In this document: piece by piece, positions 23,201-38,200 of the stretch | Position numbering within the stretch: position 1 is the stretch's first letter | Layout of the letters: each line of letters opens with the position of its first letter | Origin: Ancistrus triradiatus | Lineage: Eukaryota > Chordata > Actinopteri > Siluriformes > Loricariidae | Direction of reading: 5' to 3' | Assembly (NCBI GenBank): GCA_025084515.1 | Contig: JAJAGP010000884.1 | Span: forward strand, 1 to 64,000 | Length of the DNA: 64,000 nt | Made by a program: the position numbers and the translations under genes | Notes under the pieces: model-generated | Seen by the model: only the letters and a program-made list of their open reading frames with translations | Told to the model about the DNA's origin: nothing | The model's database searches: none

Positions 23201-26200
23201 TATCTAGGGCCAATCCCAAATTGAGCAAGCCTAGGGCGACAGTGGAAAGGTAAAACTCCCTAAACGTTATAATGAAGAAACCTTGGGAGGACCAAGACTG
23301 AAAAAGGGACCCATCTTCCTAAGAACTATGGAAAATTTCCTTCGGTACAAAAGCACTTAGGTTCACAAACAGCATGGCCAAGTTTACAACTCAGTATTGA
23401 GGTCTAATGGCAAATGTTGATGCAAAAATGTTTTGTTTGGTGCTGTGTGGATTAGGTTTCCATGGCTGAGGAGGCTCATACAAGCCAAAGATGACCATGC
23501 ATAGTGGTTAGCATCAGTCTGAGTGGCATAAATCATGCCGCCATTGGACTGGAGCAGTTGGAACCATGTTATCTGAAGTGAAAAATCTCGGTTCATTGTC
23601 TAGCTGTGTGAGGAACAAATCTGGGTTTAGAGATTGCCAAGACAATGCTATGTGTTTAAATGCATATGACATTGATATTCATAGAGAAATTAACCACAAA
23701 AGAACCTGAGTCCACAGAGCCCTGACCTCAAACCAAGAGCTCCAAAGTAAGTGCCTCATCCTGTGACTGTATGGAAATGAATCCCCAGGGTCATGTTCCA
23801 AAATAGAGTGGAAAACCTTCCTAGGAGACAGTGTTAATTTCGTTGATAAATGATTTTCGTCATAGTTTTCGTCAAGCACCTTTTTGTTCTAATGAAAACG
23901 AGATGATGCCTAAACTAAAATGATTAAAAAATGACAATAACTAGGACGAAATGAATGGACACTTGTCAACGAATAAAAACGAGACAAAAATGTTTGACAG
24001 AAACGACATCCAATCAGATCTGATTTAGTTTTGTGGAAGGTGGGACCAAGTTAGGAAAAGATCCAATCATAACTTTAGTATATGTGGAAAGGCGGGACAA
24101 GTTGGATAGCGATCCAATCAGTAATGCAGTAAGACGCAGACATTTGATCTAACTCGGGAAGACTTTACTAGCGAGAAAAAGGATATATGGATATATGGAC
24201 ACATTTCCCATTTGGTGTCAAGGAAAACAAGACTTTTTGTAAACCCTTTGGAGCGTCCATCACCAGTAACAATACAACAAAGTTGGAATGCCATCTGCAG
24301 GCATGTCGTCCTGAAATTGCAGTCAAGGTATCCACACCTAAATGGCAAATAAAGTAGGGATTAAAATATGTTTTCAGTTCGCGACGTGGATATATTTTAA
24401 CTTTGTCTAAAAAGTGTTCATACTATATTTAAGGGGTATTCGGGTAACATACAGTGGGGCAAAAAAGTATTTAGTCAGCCACTGATTTTGCAAGTTCTGC
24501 ATCATAGAATGATGAGGGAGGTCTGTATTTTTCATCATAGGTACACTTCAACTATGAGAGACAAAATGAGAAAAAAAAGTCCAGGAAATCACATTGTAGG
24601 ATTTCTAAAGAATTTAATTGTAAATTATGGTGGAAAATTGATGGGCTACCATCAGTAACACACTACGCCGAGAGGACTCAGATCCTGCAGTGCCAGGCGT
24701 ACCTCCCTGCTTAAGCCAGTACATGTCCAGGCCCGTCTGAAGTTTGCCAGAGAGCATATGGATGATCCAGAAGAGCACTGGGAGAATATCATGTGGTCAG
24801 ATGAAACTAAAATAGAATGCTGAGTTGCATCCCAAGAACACCATACCTACTGTGAAGCATGGGGGCGGAAACATCATGCTTTGGGGCTGGTTTTCTGCAA
24901 AAAAAACAGGACGAATGATTTGAGAATAGTCATCTTACAACACAAGAATAGGGATATTTGGTTATCTCAACCAGAAGATCCAATTTTGTGATTAAAACAC
25001 CCCCAAACATCACAGAACCTCCTCTAGCTTGAACCACATCTTGCTCGCAGTCCTCATTGAAGGTTTCCTGAGGTCTTGGACGAACGTGACACCCAGCATC
25101 ATTCAAACACAGGCAGAAATGAGATTCATCTGACCAGATAACACGTTTCCAGTCATGAACAATTCAGTTTTTGTGTCTTTTTGCCCACTGTAACTGGGTA
25201 ACTTTGTGATCAGAAGTGAGCAAAGGCCTCTTGCGTGCCACTCTGCTCCATATGTTTATGGTATGCAGTTCCCTGTGGAGTGTTCTTTCTGAATGGAAAT
25301 ACCTGGATTGACTTCTAGAAGATATTATTGCATGGACGCGAAGAGACTAGTGCATAAGCAGCTTTTAATGAGATTAGGAAACTGCAGATAAAGTCAATAA
25401 AAATACGAGAACCTCTTACAAGGTTATCTCCTCCATCACACGCTCCAAGAATGCCAGAAACGTTTAGTAGTCTTTGATATTAAACTGTTTTTTTCTGCTT
25501 ATTTTGCTATCTATGACCTTGTCATGCAGCATTCTTCTCTAAAACTGAACAATTTGACCAATCCCTTCCTTCCAGGTGCTTGTCCAGTCACTTGTTATAA
25601 CAAAACTAGGCTACTAATTTAAACTAGTCATATTCCTGCAGCTGATTCAGAATGACTTCACAATATTCCAATGAGAATCTTGTGATGTTACTGGATACTT
25701 GGATTACCATCTCTTTAAGTGCCCCCATAAATGCTAGATGGTGATCAGGTCAGGTGACTGTCCAGCAAAGTCCATGAAAGTCAGAACTCATTGATTTTTT
25801 TCTGGTCTTCAAGTAATTGCTGTAAAGGTTTGGTGTTTGGTTTAGGTAATTATCCTGTTGCAGCATGAATCCTTCGCCACAAAGATCCAAAACAGGTGTT
25901 TTCACTAGTGGTTTCAGATGTTTGTCCTCCCTTGTTTGTTTTTACCTGCATCAACTCATAATAGGGTTTTAACCTGTGCTGTAACCTACAGTCCCCTCAA
26001 CAATTATTTCTATCCCTGGTAAAGGTGAGTAAAAAGAGTTATAGGAATTCACGTTTTGGTGAATAAGCTTAATCTCACACTGAAATACTGAGAAAAAATC
26101 CAACCTTTATTTTGAACAAAACCACATGTGCCACAATTATTGGTATTTGATACTTTGTGCAGCTTCCCTTTGCCAATAAAACCACTGTAGGATCTTATAT

Positions 26201-29200
26201 GGTTAGAGAAAACAGAGCAGGGAATTTGAACCCATTCCTCTTTACAGAATCCAGGATCATGGGTCCTCTCTTCTCTTTAGCTCACCTCACGTTTTTTTTA
26301 GTGTTTAGATCAGGGGACTGAGATGGCCATTTAAGAAGCCTGATTTTGGGTTCAGTAAACCATTTTTGTATTGATATGGACATACATTTTAGTCAATGTC
26401 CTATTGGAAGATCCAGTTTTTATTTAATCTGACCATAAAACATGGTTCCAAGTCCCAAGAGCATTTAGCAAGTCTAGATGCTTATCTTTGTGCTTAGAAG
26501 ACAGGAAGTCTTTTTCCTGGCAAACCTTCCAACTAATCTGTTGGCAGTGAAGGGTCGCCTGAGACTTGTCCCCATGGTGCTACTTTTTCCTGTATCTCTC
26601 CAACAGTGTTCCTTGGGGATATTTTGACTCTGTTACTATCCTTCTCATGGTGCATGGGGCAAAATAATCTTGGATGCTCATCCAGATAAGTTTGTCACGG
26701 TTTCCAGTTAATTAGAGCTTTTTAATAATTTTGCTGTAGATAACCCTAACTCTAGACAGTCTTAAATTTGAAGTGAATTATTAATGGATGAAAATATTCA
26801 GTTACATTTAGTTTTTAATCATTTCTAGGGGTGTCAATAATTGGATTAAGTGTAAATGCAGAGTGAGATGTACCATTGTGTAGGAATGCTTGCTTCCAAC
26901 TTAGTCAACCTGGAAAATATGCAGTTTTCATAGACCATATTGGTGACAAGCAGTTGCCTTATTGCAATTATCTTTGCATCTCACAGCATATGATTTGGAG
27001 GTGCAGATTTTTGGAACATATCTCCATAGCATTTTGAATCTGCACAACACTGACCAGATTGACCAGAAACCAGATTTAATCAGATTACACAAAACAACTG
27101 CTTGACTTTGACAGGAATCAATTACATACATGACAAGAAGGCTTTTGGCAAATCAGTGCTTTTAATGGCTTTGTCCTGTTCCAAATCCCTTTCAAGTAGC
27201 TGTTGAGTGAGATAATATCTGCAGTTCTAGCCAGCTGTAGAAAAGGGGGTGTTGTGGTTTACATCAAAGATAATCAAGATAAGGGTGATTAATACCAGCT
27301 GCTTTACTGAGCACATTTCTCTGTCATTTCTGGATCTCTGGAAAGTGTTTTGCTGTAAGGATTTTTTTCCTTTGCTACTTGAATAATATAAATACAGTTC
27401 AGCTTGATCTCCCCTGGACATAATGCACTGCATTCTATAATCATATGGCAATGGAGTGGATGCATTTTTGGATTTGAGAAATATTTTCTGAAAATAGTCA
27501 TGTATCTAATAATTCCCAGATTTTCTTTTGGAATAATAATGTACAATAATGTGACTAAGGGTGAAATAATATACTCACTCACTCTCCATTTCCATTTGAA
27601 GCATTCAGTAGACGCTCTTACTCAGAGCGAGTTCCATGCAATTGTGGATTAAGGGTCTTGCTCAAAGACCCAGCGGTGGCAGAGGTGGGATTTGAACCCT
27701 GAACCTTCTGGTCCAAAGTCCAGTACCTTAACCGCTAAGCCACCACAGTCCCACCTTCCATCCCTGCTTAGTTCAGTTTAGGAACCAGATCCTAACCAGC
27801 AGCACAGGCCACAAAGGGCAGAATCAACCCAAAGCAGCATGTCAGTCCAGAGCACATGCTCACACAGGGGCTCTTTAGAGCCACAAATTGTCCTAACCCC
27901 TTGCCTTTGGAATGTGGGAGGAAACCCATACAGACACTGGGTGGACATGCAAACTCCATATAGGCAGCAGCAAGGCTTTGACTCAAACCCAGGTCTCTGC
28001 AGCTGTGAGTCAATGGCCCTAACCACTGCACCATCATGCCACCCTTAATAATATAGTGAGATCTAAAACAGGGATGAGCGTTCCATTTGTGAAAAGGAAT
28101 ACTGGCAATGATGTTGTCATATAGTATGGATTTTGCACCTACTAGACATTTCATGCTAAAATTCAACAATGAATTATAGCAAGCAAACTTCATAGTGGAC
28201 TATTGCCATTGCTCAGGTGTAGTTACATGGGTAAGCTACCTTCATGGGACTGTTATAATGGTGAAGAGTTTAGCTTGGGAAATTCCAACATGCACTGCTT
28301 AGCCATAACTTTAAAACCACCCCATGTGACTACACTCATTGCCCATTTTATCAGCTCCACTTACCATATATGTGCACTCTGTAGTTCTCCAATTACAGCC
28401 TGTAGTCCAGCTGTTGCTCTGCATACTTTGTTAGCCATCTTTTGTCCTAATCTTCAATTCATTAGGATCTCCACAGAGCAGGTACTAAATTGGGTGGTGG
28501 ATCATTCTCAGCACTGCAGTGATACTGGCATGGTGGTGGTGTGTTAGTGTGTTATGCTGGTATGAGCAGATCAAACACAGCACTACTATTGGAGTTTTTA
28601 AACAAGATCAGTGTCACTGCTGGACTGAGAATAGTCGATCAACCAAAATTATCCAGCCAACAGCGTGCTGTAGATTGACTACAGTCCTTACTTGTACAGC
28701 TACAAAGTGTGGTATGGCAAGTGGAGCTGATGGAATGGACAGTGAGTGTAGAAAGGAGTTTTTATGTTATGATTGACCTGTGTATAATTCCAGAAATCAG
28801 GCCATAAAAATGTTCAAATGTTTTTTACAGCATTCATTAAGCGTGCAGAAGATAATAGTAGAACTGCAATTCTCAGTAGTGTTGTTTAGTGCTACAACTT
28901 TGTCCGTTAATCTATTTTATATGAAGTAGTTATATCTCCTTAACATGCACTGTAGACTATTTTAATGCATAATATATTTTGCGTCAGTAGGTTGGAAGCA
29001 CATTTTCACTTGTGGTTATTAGCCGAAAATGGGTCATCTCTCTCTCAAAAGCTGAAAATGGGCTAAAATGTAAATTTTGTGAAGTGAATGGAAATGAATG
29101 AGGTACCTTATATTGTACCTTAGATACCTTGTATTATTTTTTAACCATGGTTGTTCTTATTCCTATTAAACCTATTATACAGTCATCGTTTATTTTTGGC

Positions 29201-32200
29201 ACATTATTTTTTAATAATGATTATTAAATTGGACATCTCAGTGATGATCATAAACGTATTTAGTGTGACCTCCCCTTACACTTGTGCAATAGCAGCATCT
29301 GGCAGCTTCATCGGGACCTTCTACAGTCTGAAGAAGCCTGATCCTGATCAGGTATTGTCTTTTTGGAAAGGTAGCAGCCAAGAAACCTTTTTCTGCAAGC
29401 AAGAGGGTGAAAAGGCTAAGATATGCTAAAGGTCACAAAGACTGGAATGAAGATCAGTGGAAAAGAGTATAATGGAGTGATGAAACCAAAGTTTTAAATG
29501 TCTGGGTCCAATCGTTGACAATATGTTATATATGATCATTATAACATGATGAAGCAATAAATCAAATGGGGGCCTAAGATGTTTGCACAATAATGTACAT
29601 TTTTTTGGCACAGGTGGTATCATAGATATTATTACTCACAATTTCCTATACCCTGATCAGCCTAGAAAACCATACTCAGACCAAACAAGAAGTAATTTTA
29701 AACAGCATATGTTAAGCTCTTGGAAATATTAAATTGAACAGTCGGTTCTAGTGGTCTACATGTTGGACGTGGGAGAAATGTTTAGGAGTAAAGACCTGAA
29801 TGACTTTAACAAGGGACAAATCATTATGGCTGTACCACTTTGGCAGAGCATTTTCTACTAACAAGGCTCGTGGGGTGCTCCCAGTCAGTAGTGGTGAGTA
29901 CCTTCTGACAGCGGTCCTAGGAGGGACAAACCACAAGACCGAATGGAGAGAGTAGTTAGTGTGGTACAAGACACCATAATGTTTTATGCTGTTTATGGAA
30001 GTGTCACAACACAGTGCTGCACCATGCTGCTGAGTATGTGGCTGCCTAGTTGCAGTCAGAGAGCTTACCATGCTAATGCCTGTCCACCAGAAGTGCCTAT
30101 AATGGGCACAGAAGTGTCAGACTTGGGCCTTGAAGCAATGGAAGAAGGTTGTCTGGGCCTATGTGTCCCCTACCTGTAGCTTGCTGTGTACCATGTATAG
30201 TGGGGCAAAAAGTATTTAGTCAGCCACTGATTGTGCAAGTTCTCCTACTTTGAAAGATGAAAGAGGTCTGTAATTTTCATCATAGGTAACATTTCATCAA
30301 CTTTGAGAGACAAAATGAGAAAAAAAAATCCAGGAAATGACATTGGAGGATTTTTAACAAATTTAATTGTAAATTATGGTGGAAAATAAGTATTTGGTCA
30401 ATAACCAAAGTTCAACTCAGTACTTTGTAACATAACCTTCGTTGTCAATGACAGAGGTCAAACGTTTCCTGTAAGTCTCACCCGGTTTGCACACACTGTA
30501 GCTGGTATTTCGGCCCATTCCTCCATGTAGATCTTCTCTAGAGCAGTGATGTTTTGGGGCTGTTGCTGTGCAACACGGGACTTTCAACTCCCTCCACAAA
30601 TTTTCCGTGGGTTTGAGGTCTGCAGACTGGCTAGGCCACTCCAAGAGCTTGAAATGCTTTTTACGGAGCCACTCTTTCGTTGCCCGAGTGGTGTGTTTGG
30701 GGTCATTGTCATGCTGGAAGACCCAGCCACGTTCCATCTTCAATGCTCTCACTGATGGAAGGAGGTTTTGGCTTAAAATCTCACGATACATGGTCCCGTT
30801 CATTCTTCCCTTAACACGGATCAGTCGTCCTGTCCCGTTTGCAGTAAAACAGCCCCAAAGCATGATGTTTCCACCCCCATGCTTCACAGTAGGTATGGTG
30901 TTCTTGGGATGCAACTCAGCATTCTTCTTCCTCCAAACACGGCGAGTTGAGTTTTTACCAAAAAGTTCTATTTTGGTTTCATCTGACCACATGATATTCT
31001 CCTAATCCTCTTCTGGATCATCCATATGCTCTCTGGCAAACTTCAGACAGGCCTGGACATGTCCTGGCTTAAGCAGGGGGACACGCCTGGCACTGCAGGG
31101 ATCTGAGTCCCTCTCGGCGTAGTGTGTTTACTGATGGTAGCCTTTGTTACTTTTGGTCCCCAACTCTCTGCAGGTCATTCATCAGGTCCCTCTTGTGTAG
31201 TTCTGGGATTTTTGCTCATCGTTCTCACGATCATTTTGACCCCACGGGATGAGATCTTGCGTGGAGCCCCAGATCGAGGGAGATTATCAATGGTTTTTGT
31301 ATGTCTTCCATTTTCTTACAATTGCTCCCACATTTGATTTATTCACACCAACCTGCTTGCCTATTGTAGAACATATTCTCATAAATCAGGGAGTACCTGG
31401 ACAATACAACTCCATTAATGCATATAATGCCTAATACAGTGGATTTTCTGGGGGTCTGGAACGGATTCATTCAATTTACATTATTCTTTACGGGAAAAAT
31501 TTGCTTGGTACTCGTTATCACTGTATACATACATACAGCAGGAAGGCCAAACAGAGTTATGTGTCTACACTGTTTTGACAACAGAAGCCTTAGATATATT
31601 TAGTAAGTCAGTCTGTTTTGTTTCTTTAGGAAAAAAAATCACTTGTATTGCTGCTGCACACGCTTACTTACTTTCCATACTTGCTTAATCCAATTCAGGT
31701 TTGCAGAGGTGGGCTAACTAGCAGCACAGGGTACAAAGAGGGAGCCAACTCTAGTCATGGCGCCAGTCTATCACACGGCACATGCGCTCATGCACACACA
31801 CTTACTTACTCTGGGAAACTTTAGAGACTTGTCTTTAGTATTTAGGAGGAAACCTGTCCAAACACTGGGAGAACATACAAACTCCTCACAAGCAGCAGCC
31901 AGGCTGGAGCTTTGAGGCAACAGATCTAACAACCTCCACTCTTCCCTCTGCAACTGCAGTAATTCATAATTCTGCATAATTAATTTAATGTCATCCTCAT
32001 TAACACGAAACCGTAGCCGATACTGCAATAGTTGTTAAAATAATTTTGGATTTTATGCCTTGTAGTGTCATTTTTAATGCTTAGCAACCGTAGCAGAATG
32101 AAGGTCTAATGCCATATTGTTGGATTAATTGAATAAACAGTTTAGTTGAGTAGAAATCTAGAAGTTGTAACTGTTCCTTATTTAAGCCCCATGTCAAGAT

Positions 32201-35200
32201 GATGCCAAGGAAGTATGAACAACCCTGTCTGCGCTTCTTCTCGAACCCTTGTCATCAATGTGGAACTTTTCTCACCAAGCTGAATCTATTGATGTGCTAT
32301 TCATAGCCCCATTCAAAGCCACTGACGGGGCAAACTGTCCCAGAAACGACAAGTTCTTACCTTGAGAGATACTTCTTTGAGGGAGATAATGAATCAGCTG
32401 TGAATGACGAAAAAGAAAGGGAAGGCAGAGAGGAAATCGGGACAAAAGAAAGGAGGTATCCCCAAGGTGCATGGTGTTACCACAGCAACTGAGTTGTCAA
32501 GGAAGCAGGGACAAGCGGGGTAGGCAAGATGCAGAATAGATGGAAGGATTTGCAGAGGCACTAAAGTGGCAACCACACGCCTGATGGTCCTTTCATATGG
32601 AGTTATAAAAGAAATACTTTGTACATCAACAAAAGCAGAGCATGCCATTTCACCCCCATTTATCCTGTTGAGCTAGTGTGACTTGAAAACCCTGTTAGTG
32701 TTTATTCATTATTAGTAGACAAACTTTAAAACAGCTTTTGGCCCTCACACACACTACAATGCATACCGGAATGCTTATTAAGGAAAGGTATCATTTAAAG
32801 ATAAGTCAAATAAAAATTAGCTTGGCCATAGCAACATAATTCCGTCAGTGCTACAGTTTCTGGGACGATGAATTCCCTCCTTTACACTGGCTATACTAAG
32901 ATAATGGAACCAGGTGACCAAAGATAATAGTCATGATCGAAATCTATTGAAAATCAGATGCATTATAAAGAGACCGCAACCTTATTTGTGCTCTCAGCAG
33001 TATGCATGTCTTCCTACTGCTTTTGTCAATGACAAAGTTACGCAACCTCTGCAAGGAACTTAATGCATGTTGCTGAACTTTTTAGAATCATTAATAGAAC
33101 AGTAATGGATAGCCTGGTAGGTGCAGGTTTAACACACAATAACACACCAGCACCATGTCAGTGAGTGTATTTACATGCATTTAATAATCTGGTCATAGTC
33201 GATCATCAATTTCTGCATTTCATGTATACAGCTTACTCCGATCTAGAAACCAGATTAAGAAAAATTATAAAGAGAGCTGGATTTTTCTCAGTAATCGGCT
33301 ATCTCATAGCATGTGTGCCAGTTTCCTGATTTCAAAAGGTTTTCTCAGACTGCACATGCGCTCAAGTCTAACCTACACTGTTGCCAGGTCCACTTATTCT
33401 AAGGACTTTATTTTTGCTCTTTTTCCATGCTTGGAATTGGAGTTAAAGGCAGCAAAATGGCTACTGAACACTTTGTGGGGACTTTGAAATGAAGTATATA
33501 CTTCAGAAAATGAAAAACTTTCTTATTTAATATTAATGTTTGTAGTTTACACATTTCTGTGAGATTATTGGCTGGTTGTACAGTACAAATCCGATGATTA
33601 CCTGAGTTATGTAAACCCAGAGGTTTCCATTTATCTGATTACTCAAATTTAAGTATACTCATTGATCAGATTACTGACAAAATCTGATTTTCTGCAGTTA
33701 CAAGATTATTAAGTGCATGTAAAAGCGCACCACCCAAATAGTACCTGATCTGTGGGGGTCCTGACCATTAGAGAACAGAGTAAAGAGGACTAACAAAGTA
33801 TGTAGAGAAACAGATGGACTACAGTCTGTAATTGTAGAACTACAAAGTGCATCTAAATGGTAAGTGGAACTGATAAATTGCACAATGATTGAAATGAAAC
33901 TTGCAATAATATGTAATGCATGTACAAAGTTGAACCTATTTCATTCATTCAAATCAAGAAAGCACACCATCTGATAAGGGTTCCCCAAACATTCTTTTTG
34001 TTTCCATAAGGCTGTACATGTATATACAGACCATTTTAAGGCATGGTCTTATAGCGTCAAGTGCTGGTGTTATTTGACAGGCATTAAGTAACACTGGAAT
34101 ATGTCTCCTGTGAGAAGAACTATTCCATCAGGCCTGCCAGATTAATAGCTTTTCCACTACTTAACCAAGATTCCACGTTTAGATCAAAATCATAGCACAA
34201 TTGTCTGGAGTCCTCTGCACATCCGTCTCAGTACCCTGATATATTAGGTTCATACAAGTGTCAGTGTAGTTTCGGTTTGTAAAAATGTGGCATGATATAT
34301 CCATTTGACATTGTGTTTGTTAGTCATTGTGCAAGCTTCTAATAGGTTTTCTCTTGGAGAGTTCTTCTAGATAGTTTTCATTTTTGAGATTTAGCCAAAT
34401 TTTGACTCTTAAGTCTTTGAAAAGAGAGAATGCATGCTGCACATTGTGTAACAGTATTATAAAGGATACATGGTCTGGTCATGCTGGTTTTAAGTTTATT
34501 TCTTCAAGTTTTAAGGGCAGTAGTCTTAATTTTAGTACAAATAATTTTCTAGTTTTGGTTTTTATGAAGTTTAATAATCCCAAACCATTCCAATCCTAAT
34601 CAGTGGTGTAAAAATATGTGCAGTACACCTACTAGAAAACTACTAGGATTTGAGTCTTATATGTACAGTGATACATACAGGTCATTATATTTTTTTGAAG
34701 CAAGAAAAGTGCGGGCAAATTTTAAAATTACATGGGCATTATAACTTACTTATAGGCATGCCTCCATCTTAAAAAAACTAGATGGTAAATGCTTTACAGT
34801 CCCAACTATTTTTGCAACTACTGTATTGCAGGACTGAAATGCAGGAATGGATACTTATTTACAAATGAAATGAAGTTGACCAGACAAAACATGAAATAGC
34901 TCGGGTCAAGTACCGTATTTTCCGGGCTGTAAAGCGCACCGGGTTATAAGACGCATTAAATGAAACAAAACTCTTAAGTCGGAAGCTCAGGTTGGTCTTT
35001 ACCTGGCGCAGGGCGTCTTCTTGCTTCCTCCACTTCCGTACCATCGATTCGTTAATGTTGAATTCTCTCGCAGCTGCTCTATGTCCATGTTGTACTGCGT
35101 GACTGATAGCACTGAGTTTGAAATCCGCTTCAAAAATGAATGAATGAATGAATGCACGTACCCTAATGCTGAAGCACATACCGTATTACTCCGCGATGCT

Positions 35201-38200
35201 GCGCACTACGGCTGCCGTAAGCTTCGTAACTTACCAAGGCCGTGCTAAAACATTTTGACATATTATTTATGAGCGCCGTGTACCATCTACAATCGGTTCT
35301 AGGTCAGAAAGCACAACCAGAATTAATTCATACATTAGACGCACCGCATTTTAAGGCGCACTGTCGATTTTTTGAGAAAGTTAAAGGGTTTTAAGTGCGC
35401 CTTATGGTCCGAAAAATACGGTAAATGTAAGAAACATTGTGTGTTTATTTTATATACATTTTCCATACTGTTGAATTTTGCCCCCAAATTAGAACAAATA
35501 TATGAATGCTGTAAGCATTAATTCCCGAGGTACCACTGTAAACTGGTTCACATTCACTCATTGACTCTCTGCATCATTTGGCTGATCTTCCGTGTTGTTC
35601 GTAATACTGTCTATCAATGCATTTTTGGCTTTCGTCAAACAAACGCATCAGTAGTTTCAATCACTCATGTATTCTCCGATGCATTTATGTATGGTTTGCA
35701 TGCAGTTTTCTTGTGAAAATACCCAACTGTGAAAATAATGAAAATCAGTTTATATTTACATTACAGTAGCCTAAAAAAAACAATGTGACTATGGCAATAT
35801 CTGGTCAATGTCCTCACACAGTGTCTTCATACACATCTATGTTAGGAATGCATAAAAGTAAGTCTTGCATGGTCTAGCCTTTAAATTGGAAGATGTAGGC
35901 ATTATATAACAGTTTGTGTGCACGTGGCTGTTCAAGCTGTTTTTATGGTACAAAACGTAAGTAAAATGTTTATATACCTCTCCTGGGACTAAGATGGTTT
36001 TGGCTTTATCAGCGGTTAAGTAATGGGTATGATGCTTGTTCTGCTGACCACAAGTACAATAAGCTTAAAAGGCTTTAAGATTAAAAAGCCCGATTAATAT
36101 TGAATTGCCTTGTCAATATGCATTTAATGATGCATTGATGGTGAATGCCACCATAAATAATTTGGTTTGTTACATCAACAATCACTCAGAGTCAATACCA
36201 TTCTTCATTTATTCAACATTTATTTTCATAGTTTAATCCAATTCAGGGTCACGGGGGCCAGGGCCTGACCGACAGCACAGGGTACAATGTGGAAACCAAC
36301 CTTAGACAGGGCGCCAATTTGTTGCAGGACACGCGTACATTCATTCACTCACACTGGCACACTTTAGTGTACCAGTTAACCGAACACACGTCTTTGGAAT
36401 GAGAGCACAAACTGGAGTTTCTGGAAAATAAACCCCCACGAACATGGGGAGGACATGCAAACTCCACAGGGCAGACCAGAAATCAAACCAGGAATTTCTG
36501 GAGCTGTGAGGCAACAGTGCTAACCATTTGCCACCCTACGCTTCTGCTTGATGATATGAACTCTCCAGCCTTACAGGATGGTCACGGCTCATGGTGGTAT
36601 TGCCCCTTTAAATTGCCTGCTGTGCCAGAAGGGGAGTATGAGGAATGAGAGCAGACTTTATGTGCCTCTGTCTTGTCAGCTTAGCATCATGCTTCCCCCA
36701 CATGAGCAGGCCGAAGTTGCAGACAACACCTGCACACTCATGGCCCTGTGTTCCCCTATTGCTGCAAGCATCTCCGGGATGTGCGTTTTAGCAATGCATA
36801 TGTGAACAGCCCTGATCTATGTTCATGTGTAGAATAGCAAAGCAATTGTGGAGAATAATCTCATCTTTATTCAACTTATGGTAATAGACACACTCTGCCT
36901 AACACCCAAGCAGTTGTAGCTCTCGTTATTGAGCACATGAATCATTCACAGCTCAGACTGTACAGGGTACCCTGTAGAACTGGTAGAACCTCAGTTAGAA
37001 AGCAGTAGAATTTCTTGCAAATGCTGTAGTATGTGTGTGTGTGTGTGTGTATGTATGTATATGCATATGTATGTATATGAAGAACCACAGTGTTTTGTAT
37101 TTCCTACAACAGTTTAGGCTTCAAACATTGTGTAGATGGTAGTGTTTGCAGCTTGGGTTTGCAGCTGTATCTCTGATGCATTTTTGTATTGTTTGAATGC
37201 AGTTTTCTTGTGAAAATACCCTTTATATTTACATTACAGTAGCATGACAAGACGATATGACTACAGTAATGTCTGGTCAATGTCCATTTTGATCAGTGAC
37301 CTGCTTCACAGAATGTAAAACGGTTGTTAAATGGGCCATACCTGTACGCCGATCAGCCATATCATTAAAATCATTCAAATTGTGTAGGTTCCTGTACTGC
37401 TGCCAAGGCTCTGATTGAACCACCAAGGCCTGGACTTCACAAGACCTCTGAAAGTGTGCAGTTTTTTAAAATCTTGTAAGTTGTGAGGTGGGGCCTCTGT
37501 GGATTGGACTTGTTTGTCCAGCACATCCCACAGATTCTCAGTTGGATTGAGATCTGGGGAATTTGGAAGCCAGGTTGACATACTGGACTCTTTTTTGTCA
37601 TGTTCCTCAAACCATTACTGAAATTTTTTTTTACGCGATTTTCCAGTGAGTGTGTTATTTTAATTTTACTGAATATGTACAAATTGTATTTCGACAAACT
37701 TAGTTCACCTCAGAGCAGGCAAAGCTTTGCGCACCCCCTGTGATGTTTGTGACTCGGAATTATGAACCTGATTATGGAATACATTTACTAATTTTTACCT
37801 AAGCTGATTTAGAATTTGTACAGTGCTAACGACACTGTCTGATAGGGCTGTGCTCAAAAAATCGTTACAGCAATATATCACGATATTTATTTTTGCAATA
37901 TCCTACATTGATATACTCTAAATATAGTTTTTTTTTTTTTAAGTAGAAAAAACACGTTTTAAATGGGGTATTAACTACAATCTCCGCTCCTGTAGATGTC
38001 ACACTACAATGGTTTGACTCAATTTGTCCGCTGAATTATCAGTGTGGTGTGATGTATTAAGACGACTCAGATTGTGCAGCGTAACTTGTATTTCAGCTGG
38101 TTTTATATTTTCAGTGAACTGTGTGGAATATCGCAATATATCGCAATATTCATCTAATCGCAATGTATCATGATATAATCGTATCGTGAGCCGTATCGTA

